Shown: positions 23,855 to 31,461 of the stretch, piece after piece
Position numbering within the stretch: position 1 is the stretch's first letter
Layout of the letters: every line of letters starts with the position of its first letter
Source of the DNA: Arthrobacter sp. AQ5-05
GTDB taxonomy: Bacteria > Actinomycetota > Actinomycetes > Actinomycetales > Micrococcaceae
Assembly (NCBI RefSeq): GCF_003287975.1
Contig: NZ_QMKQ01000011.1
Coordinates: forward strand, 62,001-126,000
Reading direction: 5' to 3'
Length of the DNA: 64,000 nt
Notes under the pieces: model-generated
The model's input: the letters and a program-made list of their open reading frames with translations, nothing else
Databases searched by the model: none
Told to the model about the DNA's origin: nothing
Position numbers and translations under genes: made by a program

Positions 23855-25321
23855 ATGCCCTCACAGGAAAACTCCCTCCTCGAAAAGACGAAAGTTTCGC
23901 GTCTGGACCGTTACTTCAAGGTCACCGAACGCGGCTCCAACTACTCCAGAGAAATCCGTGGCGGCTTCGCCACGTTCTTTGCCATGAGCTACATCGTGGT
24001 GCTGAACCCGCTGATCCTTGCGGGCGCGGATTCCAACGGCGACTCCCTGGGCTCGGCCCGGGTCGCCGCCGCAACGGCCCTGGTGGCCGGCATCATGACG
24101 ATCCTGATGGGGGCCTGGGCCAAGCACCCCTTCGCCATGGCCACCGGGTTGGGCGTAAACGCCTTCATCGCCGTGACAGTGGCAACCAACCCCGGACTCA
24201 CGTGGCCCGACGTCATGGGCCTTGTCATCTTTTCGGGCCTGACCATGCTGGTGCTGGTGCTCACCGGCTTCCGCACCGCGGTGTTCAACGCCGTGCCCTC
24301 GAGCCTCAAGTCCGCCATCGTGGTGGGCATCGGCATGTTCATTGCGCTGATCGGCCTGGTCAACGCCGGCTTCGTGCGCCGCATCCCGGATGCCGCCGGA
24401 ACCACCGTCCCGGTCGGCCTGGGCTTCGAGGGCACGCTGGTCGGTTGGCCCATCCTGGTGTTCATCGTGGGCCTGCTGCTGACCATCGCGCTGGTGGTGC
24501 GCAAGGCCAAGGGCGCCATCCTCATCGGCATCATCGTCTCCGCCGTCCTGGCAAACATCCTCGAGGCCGTCTTCAAGATCGGCCCGTCCTTCGACGGCAC
24601 CACCTCCAACCCGCAGGGCTGGTCGCTGGTGGCCCCCTCGATGCCGAATTGGGCGCTCCCGGATCTGTCGCTGATCGGCCAGGCCAACATCTTCGGCGCC
24701 TTCCAGAACCTCGGCGTGACCGCGGCCCTGCTGCTGGCCTTCGTCATCCTGCTCTCGATCTTCTTCGATGCCATGGGCACCATGGTGGGCCTGGCCAACG
24801 AGGCCGGCTCCGTCGACAAGGACGGGAACATCCCGGACGTGGACAAGGTGCTGCTGGTCGACGCCATGGGTGCCGTCGTGGGCGGCGGGGCCTCGGCGTC
24901 CTCCAGCCAGATCTACGTGGAATCCGGAGCCGGCATCGGCGAGGGCGCCCGCACCGGCCTGGCCTCCATCGTCACCGGTGTGCTGTTCCTGGCCGCGATG
25001 TTCCTGACCCCGCTGATCCACCTGGTGCCGTTCGAGGCGGTCGCCCCGGCCCTGGTGGTCGTCGGCTTCATGATGATCTCGCACGTCTCGAAGATCGACT
25101 GGAACGACTGGGGCGTGGCCATCCCCGCGTTCCTGACCTTCGTGCTGATGCCGTTCACCTACTCGATCGCCAACGGCATCGGTGCAGGATTTGTCACCTT
25201 CGTGTTCATCCGCGCCATCCAGGGCCGCGCCCGCGAGGTGCACCCGCTGATGTGGGCAGTTGCCGGGGCCTTCGTGCTCTTCTTCGGCATCGGCGTCATC
25301 GAACAGGCAATGGGCGTCTAG
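23855..25321 (+). CDS. NCS2 family purine/xanthine permease (AzgA-like)
   Basis: Proton-coupled nucleobase uptake across the cytoplasmic membrane. 488 residues with about 13 hydrophobic helices. Motifs of the AzgA branch include GGFATFFAMSYIVVLNP near residue 30, GLGVNAFIAVTV near 100, FFDAMGTMVGLANEAG near 305 and GASASSSQIYVESGAGIGEGARTGL near 345, the substrate-binding NCS2 region. Adenine/guanine/hypoxanthine specificity is suggested by this branch but not proven. The ATG at 23855 follows TATAAT by 6 nt without a ribosome site, so the transcript is probably leaderless. A strong terminator follows. Confidence 0.92.
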   Translation: MPSQENSLLEKTKVSRLDRYFKVTERGSNYSREIRGGFATFFAMSYIVVLNPLILAGADSNGDSLGSARVAAATALVAGIMTILMGAWAKHPFAMATGLGVNAFIAVTVATNPGLTWPDVMGLVIFSGLTMLVLVLTGFRTAVFNAVPSSLKSAIVVGIGMFIALIGLVNAGFVRRIPDAAGTTVPVGLGFEGTLVGWPILVFIVGLLLTIALVVRKAKGAILIGIIVSAVLANILEAVFKIGPSFDGTTSNPQGWSLVAPSMPNWALPDLSLIGQANIFGAFQNLGVTAALLLAFVILLSIFFDAMGTMVGLANEAGSVDKDGNIPDVDKVLLVDAMGAVVGGGASASSSQIYVESGAGIGEGARTGLASIVTGVLFLAAMFLTPLIHLVPFEAVAPALVVVGFMMISHVSKIDWNDWGVAIPAFLTFVLMPFTYSIANGIGAGFVTFVFIRAIQGRAREVHPLMWAVAGAFVLFFGIGVIEQAMGV

Positions 25322-25349
25322 CCCGCGGCATCGAACACCGCACGCACGT

Positions 25350-25396
25350 GAGCGGGCCGCTTGGAGGGAATCCTCCCCGCGGCCCGCTCCTTTTTG
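25350..25396 (+). terminator. Rho-independent terminator after the NCS2 permease
   Basis: GAGCGGGCCGC (25350-25360) pairs perfectly with GCGGCCCGCTC (25379-25389) and is followed by CTTTTTG. It separates the permease from the convergent methyltransferase. Confidence 0.9.
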
Positions 25397-25419
25397 TGTC
25401 CCCCGTTGTGTAGGCGCGG

Positions 25420-26559
25420 CTACCTGGCCTCGAGCTTCCACAGCGAGGTGACCTCGGCCGAGCGTTCGGCGTGGAACGGGTCGGTGGGATCGGCGGCCCG
25501 GCCGTGCGACGGGACGGTGTCATCGCGCCCGCACACCACCAGCCCGGCATCCTCGATCCACCCCAGCAGCTGCTCCCGGGTGCGCAACCCCAGGCGCTCG
25601 GCCAAGTCGGAAATGACCAGCCAGCCCTGGCCGCCCTCGGAAAGGTGCGCCGGCAGGCCCCTGAGGAACGCGCGCAGCATGGCCGACTTCGGGTCGTAGA
25701 CCGCGTAGTCCAGCAGCGTCTGCGGGGTCCCGGGCAGCCACGGCGGGTTGCACACCACCACGTCCGCCTTCCCCGGCGGGAACATGTCCTGCACGATGGC
25801 CCGCGCGCCGCCGGACAGGCCCAGCTCTTCGAGGGTGGCGTTGGCGCAGTCCACGGCCCGGGCCTGCGAGTCGGTGCCGATTACCTCGACGACGCCGCGT
25901 TGGGCCAGGATCGCGGCAAGCACCCCGGTCCCGGTGCCGATGTCGAAGGCCCGCGAGGTGCCCGGAAGCCGGGCGCGCGCCACCAGGTCCAGGTATTCCC
26001 CGCGCACCGGGGCGAAGGTGCCGTAGTGCGGGTGGATCTTCGCATCGAGTGCCGGAACGTGCAGCCCGGTGGCCCGCCACTGCTGGGCGCCGATGGCCCC
26101 GAGCAGTTCCTGCAGGGGCACCACGGTGGATTCGGCGACCGGGCCGAAGGCGTTGAGCCAGGCCTCGGAGACGTCGGGGGCGCGGCGCAGCGGGACCACT
26201 GGTCCCGGCTCCACCGGGACCAGCAGCATCGAGAGCACCCGCGCGCGCTGCGTGCGCGCCTGGCGGTACCTGTAGAAGCGCTCGGCGGTGGTGGGCACCG
26301 CGGCGTTGCGCTTGGCCTTGGCCTTCGAACCGTCCGGGATGCGCCGGGCGATCGCCCCGAGCAGTTGGCGGGCGTTGTGGTAGTCGCCGGTGAAGAGCAT
26401 GCCGGTGCCCGCCGCGGCCAGCCGGTACGCCTCGTCCGCGCCCAGCGCGTCATCGACCGTGACAATGCGCGGGGGCGGGGGCGCGTCGTTGGCCGAGGAC
26501 CAGCGAGCACTGCGCTCCTGCCCCTGAAGGGTGAAGGAAATCGTTGCCGGGTTATTCAT
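25420..26559 (-). CDS. Class I SAM-dependent methyltransferase (N6/RlmG-like)
   Basis: 379 residues. The SAM-binding motif I is FDIGTGTGVLAAILAQ near residue 213, an acidic motif II (VIGTDSQARAV) follows, and the catalytic motif IV is VVCNPPWLPG near 270, the NPPY/W type of enzymes methylating exocyclic or amide nitrogens in nucleic acids or proteins. The N-terminal 190 residues, with EAYRLAAAGTGMLFTGDYHNARQLL, form an extra domain like that of RlmC/RlmG-type rRNA methyltransferases. The exact target is unknown. It is convergent with the NCS2 permease, and 136 nt downstream of the SpeE-like gene. Confidence 0.82.
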   Translation of the reverse strand: MNNPATISFTLQGQERSARWSSANDAPPPPRIVTVDDALGADEAYRLAAAGTGMLFTGDYHNARQLLGAIARRIPDGSKAKAKRNAAVPTTAERFYRYRQARTQRARVLSMLLVPVEPGPVVPLRRAPDVSEAWLNAFGPVAESTVVPLQELLGAIGAQQWRATGLHVPALDAKIHPHYGTFAPVRGEYLDLVARARLPGTSRAFDIGTGTGVLAAILAQRGVVEVIGTDSQARAVDCANATLEELGLSGGARAIVQDMFPPGKADVVVCNPPWLPGTPQTLLDYAVYDPKSAMLRAFLRGLPAHLSEGGQGWLVISDLAERLGLRTREQLLGWIEDAGLVVCGRDDTVPSHGRAADPTDPFHAERSAEVTSLWKLEAR

Positions 26560-26695
26560 CGCGGTGCGTGGCGCTCCTGCTCAAGTTGGGTGGGTCGTGC
26601 GGTGAAACCGGTTCCGCTGCGGTTCTGTCGCGGAACCCAAGCCTATAGCGGCCGGCCGGCGGGCACCGGTTTCCGGGCCGGCGGGCGGTGCCGTC

Positions 26696-27574
26696 CTAGA
26701 CCGCGGTGGAGTGGCGCGCGAAGTTGCGCACCGTGGCATCGTCCCAGTGCTGGGCCGGGACTCCGCCGCCGAGCAGTTCGCGGATGAAGCCGGCGCCGGC
26801 GGGGATCGGCGCGTTGGAGCCGGCGATGATGACGTTTCCGTGGCGCCTGCCCTTGAGCATGGTCGGGTCCGCGACGATGGCCACGTGCTTGAAGACCGCA
26901 CCGATCGTGGCCGCCTCCCGCCGGGCGTTTTCCAGTGCCGGGGTGTCCCCGCAATTGACGATGTACAGCCCGTCGGCATCGAGCACGCGGGCAGCGTGCG
27001 CGGTGAAGGCCAGGGTGGTCAGGTCCTTCGGCGTCTGGTCCCCGGCAAAGACGTCGCGGATGAGAAGGTCGCGGGTGGCGTCGGTGAGCGTGGCCAGCAC
27101 TGCCCCGGCCTCCCCCACCCGGATCCGCAGCAACGGTGCGCGCGGAAGATCGAACCAGGCGCGCACCAAGGCGGCAAGCTTGCCGTCCAGTTCAACGACA
27201 AGCTGGCGGGCGTTGGGGTAGGTCTCCGAGGCCCAGCGGGCCATCGAGCAGGCGCCGCCACCCAGGTGCAGGACCCTCAGCTTGCGCCCCGCCGATTCGA
27301 TCTCCGAGGGGACAAAGCGCGAACGGATCAGGGCCGCGATCCAGCGCATGTACTCGAAGTCCAGGTGACCGGGGTCGGCCAGATCCACGTGCGAGGAGGG
27401 GACATCGTTGATGCGCAGCAGCCAGCCGGTGGGCGAGTACGGGTCCCGCTCCAGTTCCGCGGTGCCGGTGTCGATGGGGTAGATGCCCTCGAGCGGGCCG
27501 TCCTGCGGTGCGGCCAGGGTGGTTGGCGCCATCGGCACGTTGTTCCGCCCGCCCTTGCTCCTGCCCTTAGCCAC
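26696..27574 (-). CDS. Spermidine-synthase-like protein
   Basis: 292 residues with the polyamine aminopropyltransferase fold: N-terminal beta region ending SSHVDLADPGHLDFEYMRWI, a nucleotide-binding loop VLHLGGGACSMARWASE, acidic QLVVELDGKLAALVR and LLIRDVFAGDQTP. In true SpeE the last motif reads like DxxDPxGP; here the DP pair is absent, and no speD or other polyamine gene is near, so spermidine synthesis is doubtful. The GTG at 27574 overlaps the upstream acetyltransferase stop by 8 nt; GTG 27538 or ATG 27532 are alternatives. Genome annotations often label such actinobacterial proteins spermidine synthase; treat that as fold only. Confidence 0.72.
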   Translation of the reverse strand: MAKGRSKGGRNNVPMAPTTLAAPQDGPLEGIYPIDTGTAELERDPYSPTGWLLRINDVPSSHVDLADPGHLDFEYMRWIAALIRSRFVPSEIESAGRKLRVLHLGGGACSMARWASETYPNARQLVVELDGKLAALVRAWFDLPRAPLLRIRVGEAGAVLATLTDATRDLLIRDVFAGDQTPKDLTTLAFTAHAARVLDADGLYIVNCGDTPALENARREAATIGAVFKHVAIVADPTMLKGRRHGNVIIAGSNAPIPAGAGFIRELLGGGVPAQHWDDATVRNFARHSTAV

Positions 27575-28088
27575 GGTTGGCACCACGGCGGACCATGCGC
27601 ACCTCGTTGAGTCCTGCCCAGTCCTCGACCAATGCCTCGACGCGGCCATCGGCGACGAAACCGTGCTTCTCATAGAACCCGCGGGCACGCGGGTTGTGCT
27701 CAAGCACCCAGAGCACCGCGTCGCGGTCCCCCAGCACCTGGAACATCAGGCGTTCGCCCAGTCCGGTGCCATGGTGCGACGTCAGGACGTAGTGGACCTG
27801 CAGTTCGATGTCGACCTTCGTGTCCGCGTCGTCGTCCGCCGCGGGCCCGCCGCCGGCAACGCCAACGATGTCACCGGATGCGCTGGTGGCGATCCACAGC
27901 TCGGCGCCCTGGGCCAGGCCGCGGGTCCACCAGTCGGCCTGCTGTTCCAGGGAGGCGCGGGCGTTGGCGAAGAAGGAGGCGGGCCGTTGGCTGCCATAGG
28001 CTTCTTCCCAGGATGCGAGCTTCATTTCGAGGGCTGCGGGAATGTCTTCGGGCACGGCAAGTCGGATGGTGCAGGGATCGGTAGTCAC
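27567..28088 (-). CDS. GNAT family N-acetyltransferase
   Basis: 173 residues. Motif A, the acetyl-CoA pyrophosphate loop, reads HHGTGLGERLMFQVLG near residue 106, and motif B NPRARGFYEKHGFVADG near 137. The N-terminus TIRLAVPEDIPAALEMKLASWEEAYG resembles the N-acetyltransferases found next to streptothricin/IAA acetyltransferase-like genes, but the substrate cannot be inferred. The start is GTG at 28088. TAAGCT lies 7 nt upstream of it and no ribosome site is seen, so leaderless initiation is possible. It overlaps the SpeE-like gene by 8 nt downstream. Confidence 0.87.
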   Translation of the reverse strand: MTTDPCTIRLAVPEDIPAALEMKLASWEEAYGSQRPASFFANARASLEQQADWWTRGLAQGAELWIATSASGDIVGVAGGGPAADDDADTKVDIELQVHYVLTSHHGTGLGERLMFQVLGDRDAVLWVLEHNPRARGFYEKHGFVADGRVEALVEDWAGLNEVRMVRRGANRG

Positions 28089-28095
28089 AGGGGCA

Positions 28096-28101
28096 AGCTT
28101 A
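28096..28101 (-). promoter_or_regulatory. Candidate leaderless -10 hexamer
   Basis: On the minus strand TAAGCT ends 7 nt before the GTG of the acetyltransferase gene. No Shine-Dalgarno lies between. Confidence 0.4.
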
Positions 28102-28180
28102 TGCGCTTGGCGGCCCCGGCGGCGAAAGGAGCGGGCACCCCGAAGCAGCCCCTCCCCGCGGCGGTTGTTGGCCGGGCTTC

Positions 28181-28870
28181 CTAGCGGATGACGGCCAGGG
28201 CAAAGCCGTCCCAGCCCTTGGCCCCGACGGTCTGCAGTGCCGTGGCGTCGAGCCGCGGGTTGGAGCCGAGCACGTCGATCCCCTGCCGCACGCCGTTGAC
28301 CATGCGCCCGGCCTCGGAGAGCGGATCCCCGGGCCGAAGCACCGCGCCCTCGCGCACCACGTTGTCCACCACGATGACACTTCCGCTGCGGCCCAGCGCG
28401 ATGGCCAGGTCGATGTAGTGGCCGTTGTTTTCCTTGTCAGCGTCGATGAAGATCAGGTCAAAGGGTTCCCCACCCTCGGCCAGCAGGGCGTCGAGGGTGT
28501 CCAGGGCCGCGCCGATGCGGATGTCCACCCGCTCTTCGACCCCGCACGCGGCAAGGTTGTCTGCGGCCACCCGGGCGTGCAACGGCTCGTACTCGCAGGT
28601 GGTCACGTGCCCGTCGGGGCCGACCCCGCGGGCCAGCCAGGTCGTGGAATACCCGCCCAGGGTGCCGATTTCCAGCACCCGTCTGGCGCCGGCGATCTGG
28701 GCCAGCAGCATCAGGAACTTGCCCTGCATCTCACTGACCTCGATGTGCGGCAACCCGGCGGCGTGCGCACGTTCGCGCGCCTTCGCCATTTCCGGTTCCG
28801 GGGCGAGAAGTTTTTCCGCCAGGTACTTGTCGACGTCGGCCGGGCCGGGCACGGCAGCTGGGATATCCAT
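28181..28870 (-). CDS. O-methyltransferase, caffeoyl-CoA/catechol type
   Basis: 229 residues. SAM motif I is VLEIGTLGGYSTTWLARG near residue 64, followed by CEYEPLHARVAADNL, the metal-binding FDLIFIDADKENN near 136 and VIVVDNVVREGAV near 162. These are hallmarks of cation-dependent O-methyltransferases (Methyltransf_3), which use Mg2+ held by Asp and Asn. Usual substrates are catechols or small phenolics; the one here is unknown. AGGAG precedes the ATG and overlaps the tail of the small upstream gene, so the pair is probably cotranscribed (5 nt apart). Confidence 0.9.
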   Translation of the reverse strand: MDIPAAVPGPADVDKYLAEKLLAPEPEMAKARERAHAAGLPHIEVSEMQGKFLMLLAQIAGARRVLEIGTLGGYSTTWLARGVGPDGHVTTCEYEPLHARVAADNLAACGVEERVDIRIGAALDTLDALLAEGGEPFDLIFIDADKENNGHYIDLAIALGRSGSVIVVDNVVREGAVLRPGDPLSEAGRMVNGVRQGIDVLGSNPRLDATALQTVGAKGWDGFALAVIR

Positions 28871-28875
28871 GGTTG

Positions 28876-29181
28876 CTACTCCTGTGAGTTGATGGCCTTT
28901 TCCAGTCGCTCGATCTTTCCGGTCAACTCACCGGTGTAGCCGGGGCGGATGTCTGCCTTGAGCACCAGGGATACCCGGGAACCATAGGCGGCAACGGCCT
29001 CGGTGGCCCGCTTGACGACGTCCATGACCTCATCCCATTCGCCTTCGAGTTCCGTGAACATCGAGGAGGTGGAGTTGGGCAGGCCGGAGTCACGGACGAC
29101 CTTGACGGCGGCGGCCACGGCTTCGTGGACCGACCCGTCGGTGTTGTCGGTGCTGGGGGCGACAGAGAAGGCAACAATCAT
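28876..29181 (-). CDS. MTH1187/YkoF-type thiamine-binding-like protein (DUF77)
   Basis: 101 residues. MIVAFSVAPS at the start, SMFTELEGEWDEVMDVVKRA in the middle, and SLVLKADIRPGY near residue 73 are the conserved features of the MTH1187 family, small ferredoxin-like-fold proteins of which some bind thiamine or its pyrimidine. Length is typical (about 100). The ATG at 29181 is the only reasonable start; a long frame further upstream has no support. It precedes the O-methyltransferase by 5 nt. Function in this organism is not established. Confidence 0.85.
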   Translation of the reverse strand: MIVAFSVAPSTDNTDGSVHEAVAAAVKVVRDSGLPNSTSSMFTELEGEWDEVMDVVKRATEAVAAYGSRVSLVLKADIRPGYTGELTGKIERLEKAINSQE

Positions 29182-29330
29182 GCTTCCACTGTGCCACCGC
29201 GGCACCGACATGTCACTTGCCGGCGCCGGAAACACGACATACAAGGAGATTCGTTGGTGTTTTCCTTGCCAAGTGCCAAGGGCTCTGAAAGGCTCAAGCC
29301 AATCCGGCAAATACTTGGGAGACGGTAGAC

Positions 29331-29765
29331 GTGGGGTCATTGGTGCGGATCGGCGCGGCCGCGGTGCTGCTCTGTGCGCTGGGCGGCTGCTCGACCGTGC
29401 CCCTTGCCTCGTCGCGGGCGTCCCCGTCCGACACACTGGAGAACCTCATGGAGCTGGTTCCCGGCGAGGCCCAGGTGCTGATGGGCATGGGGTCGGCGGA
29501 CCGGGCCAAGGTCAAGGCAACTGCAAAGCTGGGGCGCTACGAGGGAACCCGGCTGACGTTGATGGCCGTGTGCGCCGGGTCCGGGACGCTGCATCTGGAA
29601 CTGGAACACAGCAACGTGTTGGCGGTTCCATGCGACCGGAAGGTTGCCACGGTGGACGTCTTCGTCACCGGCACGGCTCGTCCCGGCTTCGTGTCAATCG
29701 CCCTGGAGCCGGGCAACACCTATTCGACACTGGTTTTTGCCAGTGCCCCGGGGCAACGTTTCTAG
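29331..29765 (+). CDS. Putative lipoprotein of unknown function
   Basis: 144 residues. The N-terminus MGSLVRIGAAAVLLCALGGC is a lipoprotein signal with a lipobox ALGGC, Cys20 being the acylated residue. The mature part has two conserved-looking cysteines (VCAGSG near 83 and VPCDRK near 102) in a beta-rich domain. No known domain recognised. The GTG at 29331 has GGAGACG 6 nt upstream. Its stop TAG shares the palindrome CTAG with the stop of the convergent azlD gene, so the two coding regions overlap by 4 nt. Confidence 0.72.
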   Translation: MGSLVRIGAAAVLLCALGGCSTVPLASSRASPSDTLENLMELVPGEAQVLMGMGSADRAKVKATAKLGRYEGTRLTLMAVCAGSGTLHLELEHSNVLAVPCDRKVATVDVFVTGTARPGFVSIALEPGNTYSTLVFASAPGQRF

Positions 29766-30076
29766 CCCCAACCCAGGTAACGCGCCAGGGCGGCGGCCCC
29801 GGCGCCGACGACGACCACCACGAGGAACGGTGCGCGCAACAGCAGTGCGACGCCGGCGGCAACCAGGGCCGCCAACCGCGCATCGAATGCCACCGCGGTT
29901 CCGCTGGCCACAGTGTTGACGATGGTCAGCGACGCCAGCAGGCCAATGGTCAAGGTTCCCGCGGCACGGGTCATCTTCTCGTTTTCAAGGATCTTCTCCG
30001 GGACCAGGTAGCCCAGGAGCTTGATGCCGTACGCTGCCGCGCAGCCGGCAAAGATCCACCACCACATTTCGCTCAT
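29762..30076 (-). CDS. azlD: AzlD family branched-chain amino acid exporter subunit
   Basis: 104 residues with about four hydrophobic helices: WWWIFAGCAAAYGIKLLGYLVP, LTIGLLASLTIVNTVASGTAV, LAALVAAGVALLLRAPFLVVVVVGAGAAALARYLG. This matches AzlD, the small partner of AzlC in efflux of branched-chain amino acids (and analogues in some species). Its start overlaps the azlC stop as ATGA, so translation is coupled. The stop overlaps that of the convergent lipoprotein gene. Confidence 0.9.
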   Translation of the reverse strand: MSEMWWWIFAGCAAAYGIKLLGYLVPEKILENEKMTRAAGTLTIGLLASLTIVNTVASGTAVAFDARLAALVAAGVALLLRAPFLVVVVVGAGAAALARYLGWG

Positions 30077-30813
30077 TCGGAATCCTCCCGTGTTGCGCGC
30101 GGCTCGACATCCGGCTCAAGCCCCTCCGTTGCCGGCCCCCGCCCGAAGTAGCCCCAGACGCCCGCGACGAGGGCCGCCACGAGGATCGGGACACCCGGCG
30201 GGACCAGCGGGATCGCCAGGACCGTGGCCAACGCACACACCGTGGCGATGGCAATCGGTTCGGCCGATTTCAGGCGGGGCCACAGCAGCCCCAGGAACGC
30301 CGCCACCGCGGCGCCGTCAAGGCCCCAGGCCTTGGGGTCGCCCAGTGCGTCGCCAAGCAGGGCCCCGGCGACGGTGAAGATATTCCACAAGACGTAAACG
30401 CCGATCCCCGCGACCCAGAAACCGCGTTTCTGTTCGGCGGGGTCGCTCTGTCCGGCGGCGGTGGCCGTGGATTCGTCGATGGTCACCTGCGCGGCCAGCA
30501 GTTTTTTCAGTCCGCGCGGCCTGAGCATGGCCTTGATCTGCATGCCGTAGACGGCATTCCTTACGCCAAGGAGCGTGGCCGCGCCAAAGGCCGCCCCCGG
30601 GGAACCGCCGCCGGCGATCACGCCGATGAAGGCGAATTGCGAGCCCCCGGTGAACATCAACAGGCTCAGCGCCATGACCTGCCACAGGTTCAACCCGGCG
30701 GCAACGCCCAGCGCGCCGTAGGAAATCGCATAGAGGCCCGTGGCAACCGCAATGGATGCACCGATCTTGGTTGCTGGAGTCATGAGGGGTGGCACGGCAT
30801 CAAGCTTAGCCAT
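30073..30813 (-). CDS. azlC: AzlC family branched-chain amino acid exporter
   Basis: 246 residues, about seven helices. ISYGALGVAAGLNLWQVMALSLLMFTGGSQFAF near residue 30 and VRNAVYGMQIK near 80 are typical AzlC signatures; QVTIDESTA lies in the central loop. AzlC and AzlD together export branched-chain amino acids. The ATG at 30813 is the first plausible start; an ATG at 30783 is the alternative, and neither has a strong ribosome site. No regulator of the usual Lrp type adjoins it. The C-terminal tail after residue 225 is acidic and variable. Confidence 0.9.
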   Translation of the reverse strand: MAKLDAVPPLMTPATKIGASIAVATGLYAISYGALGVAAGLNLWQVMALSLLMFTGGSQFAFIGVIAGGGSPGAAFGAATLLGVRNAVYGMQIKAMLRPRGLKKLLAAQVTIDESTATAAGQSDPAEQKRGFWVAGIGVYVLWNIFTVAGALLGDALGDPKAWGLDGAAVAAFLGLLWPRLKSAEPIAIATVCALATVLAIPLVPPGVPILVAALVAGVWGYFGRGPATEGLEPDVEPRATREDSE

Positions 30814-30863
30814 CGCCGATGCCGCTGTGTGCATCGTGGCCTGCGGTTGTCTCGGGCCCGGGC

Positions 30864-31451
30864 TTAGGCGTGTGTTGCCTCGTGGCGAACCTTCAGTGCC
30901 CGCGCTTGCAGTGCCCGCGCTTGATCTTGGCATCCAGCATCCGGGCATCCCTTCAAGGCGCCCAGGTCGCTGGCATGGGTTCCGCCGCACGGCTCCGCGT
31001 TGACTCCGGCGATCGCCACGGTGCGGATCCCGTGTGTGTCGATGTTGCTGGTGACCGGCGCCTTGGTGTCGGCCAGGTCCTGCATCCGGGCCTTGATCTC
31101 GTCGATGACCGCGGCACGGGTGTCCGGGTCGCCGAGGTCTTCGGTGACCGGTTCGGGGTGGAAGTCCAGGCGGGCCTGGCCGGGGAAATGGCTGTGCCCG
31201 CTTTACCGCCGGCCCCGCTCGTCGCCCAGGAACCCGACCAGGTGGCCGGCGGTGTGGAGTGCCGCATGCAGCAGGCGTGTTTGCGGATCCACGGCGGCGT
31301 GCACCGTGGTCCCGAGCCCGGGCAGTCCCGCGCCGGTCAGGACCACCAGGCCGTTCTCGTGGCGGGCAACCGTGACTTCACGGCCACCGGCGGTGGCGTC
31401 GGTCTCGAAGAGGTGGGCGTCCGAAAAATATGCGTTTGCCTGTGCCTCCAC
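30864..31451 (-). pseudogene. Broken AlaX-like alanyl-tRNA editing protein
   Basis: The gene reads from GTG at 31451 (VEAQANAYFSDAHLFETDA) through the first zinc motif HTAGHLV, then meets an in-frame TAA at 31203-31205. The same frame continues GHSHFPGQARLDFHPEPVTEDL to the second motif EPCGGTHASD, near the end. The last part is also disturbed: the 15-bp unit CAGTGCCCGCGCTTG is tandemly duplicated at 30894-30923 and the frame after ALKG is no longer family-like until KVRHEATHA. Intact AlaX proteins (free-standing editing domains for mischarged Ser/Gly-tRNA-Ala) have about 200-240 residues. This copy is therefore a recent pseudogene, unless the stop is a sequencing error. Confidence 0.75.
30894..30923. 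repeat. 15-bp perfect tandem duplication inside the AlaX-like pseudogene
   Basis: CAGTGCCCGCGCTTG occurs twice with no gap (30894-30908 and 30909-30923). It adds five codons near the C-terminus and is a likely replication-slippage event. Confidence 0.9.
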
Positions 31452-31461
31452 GATTGCGGGT

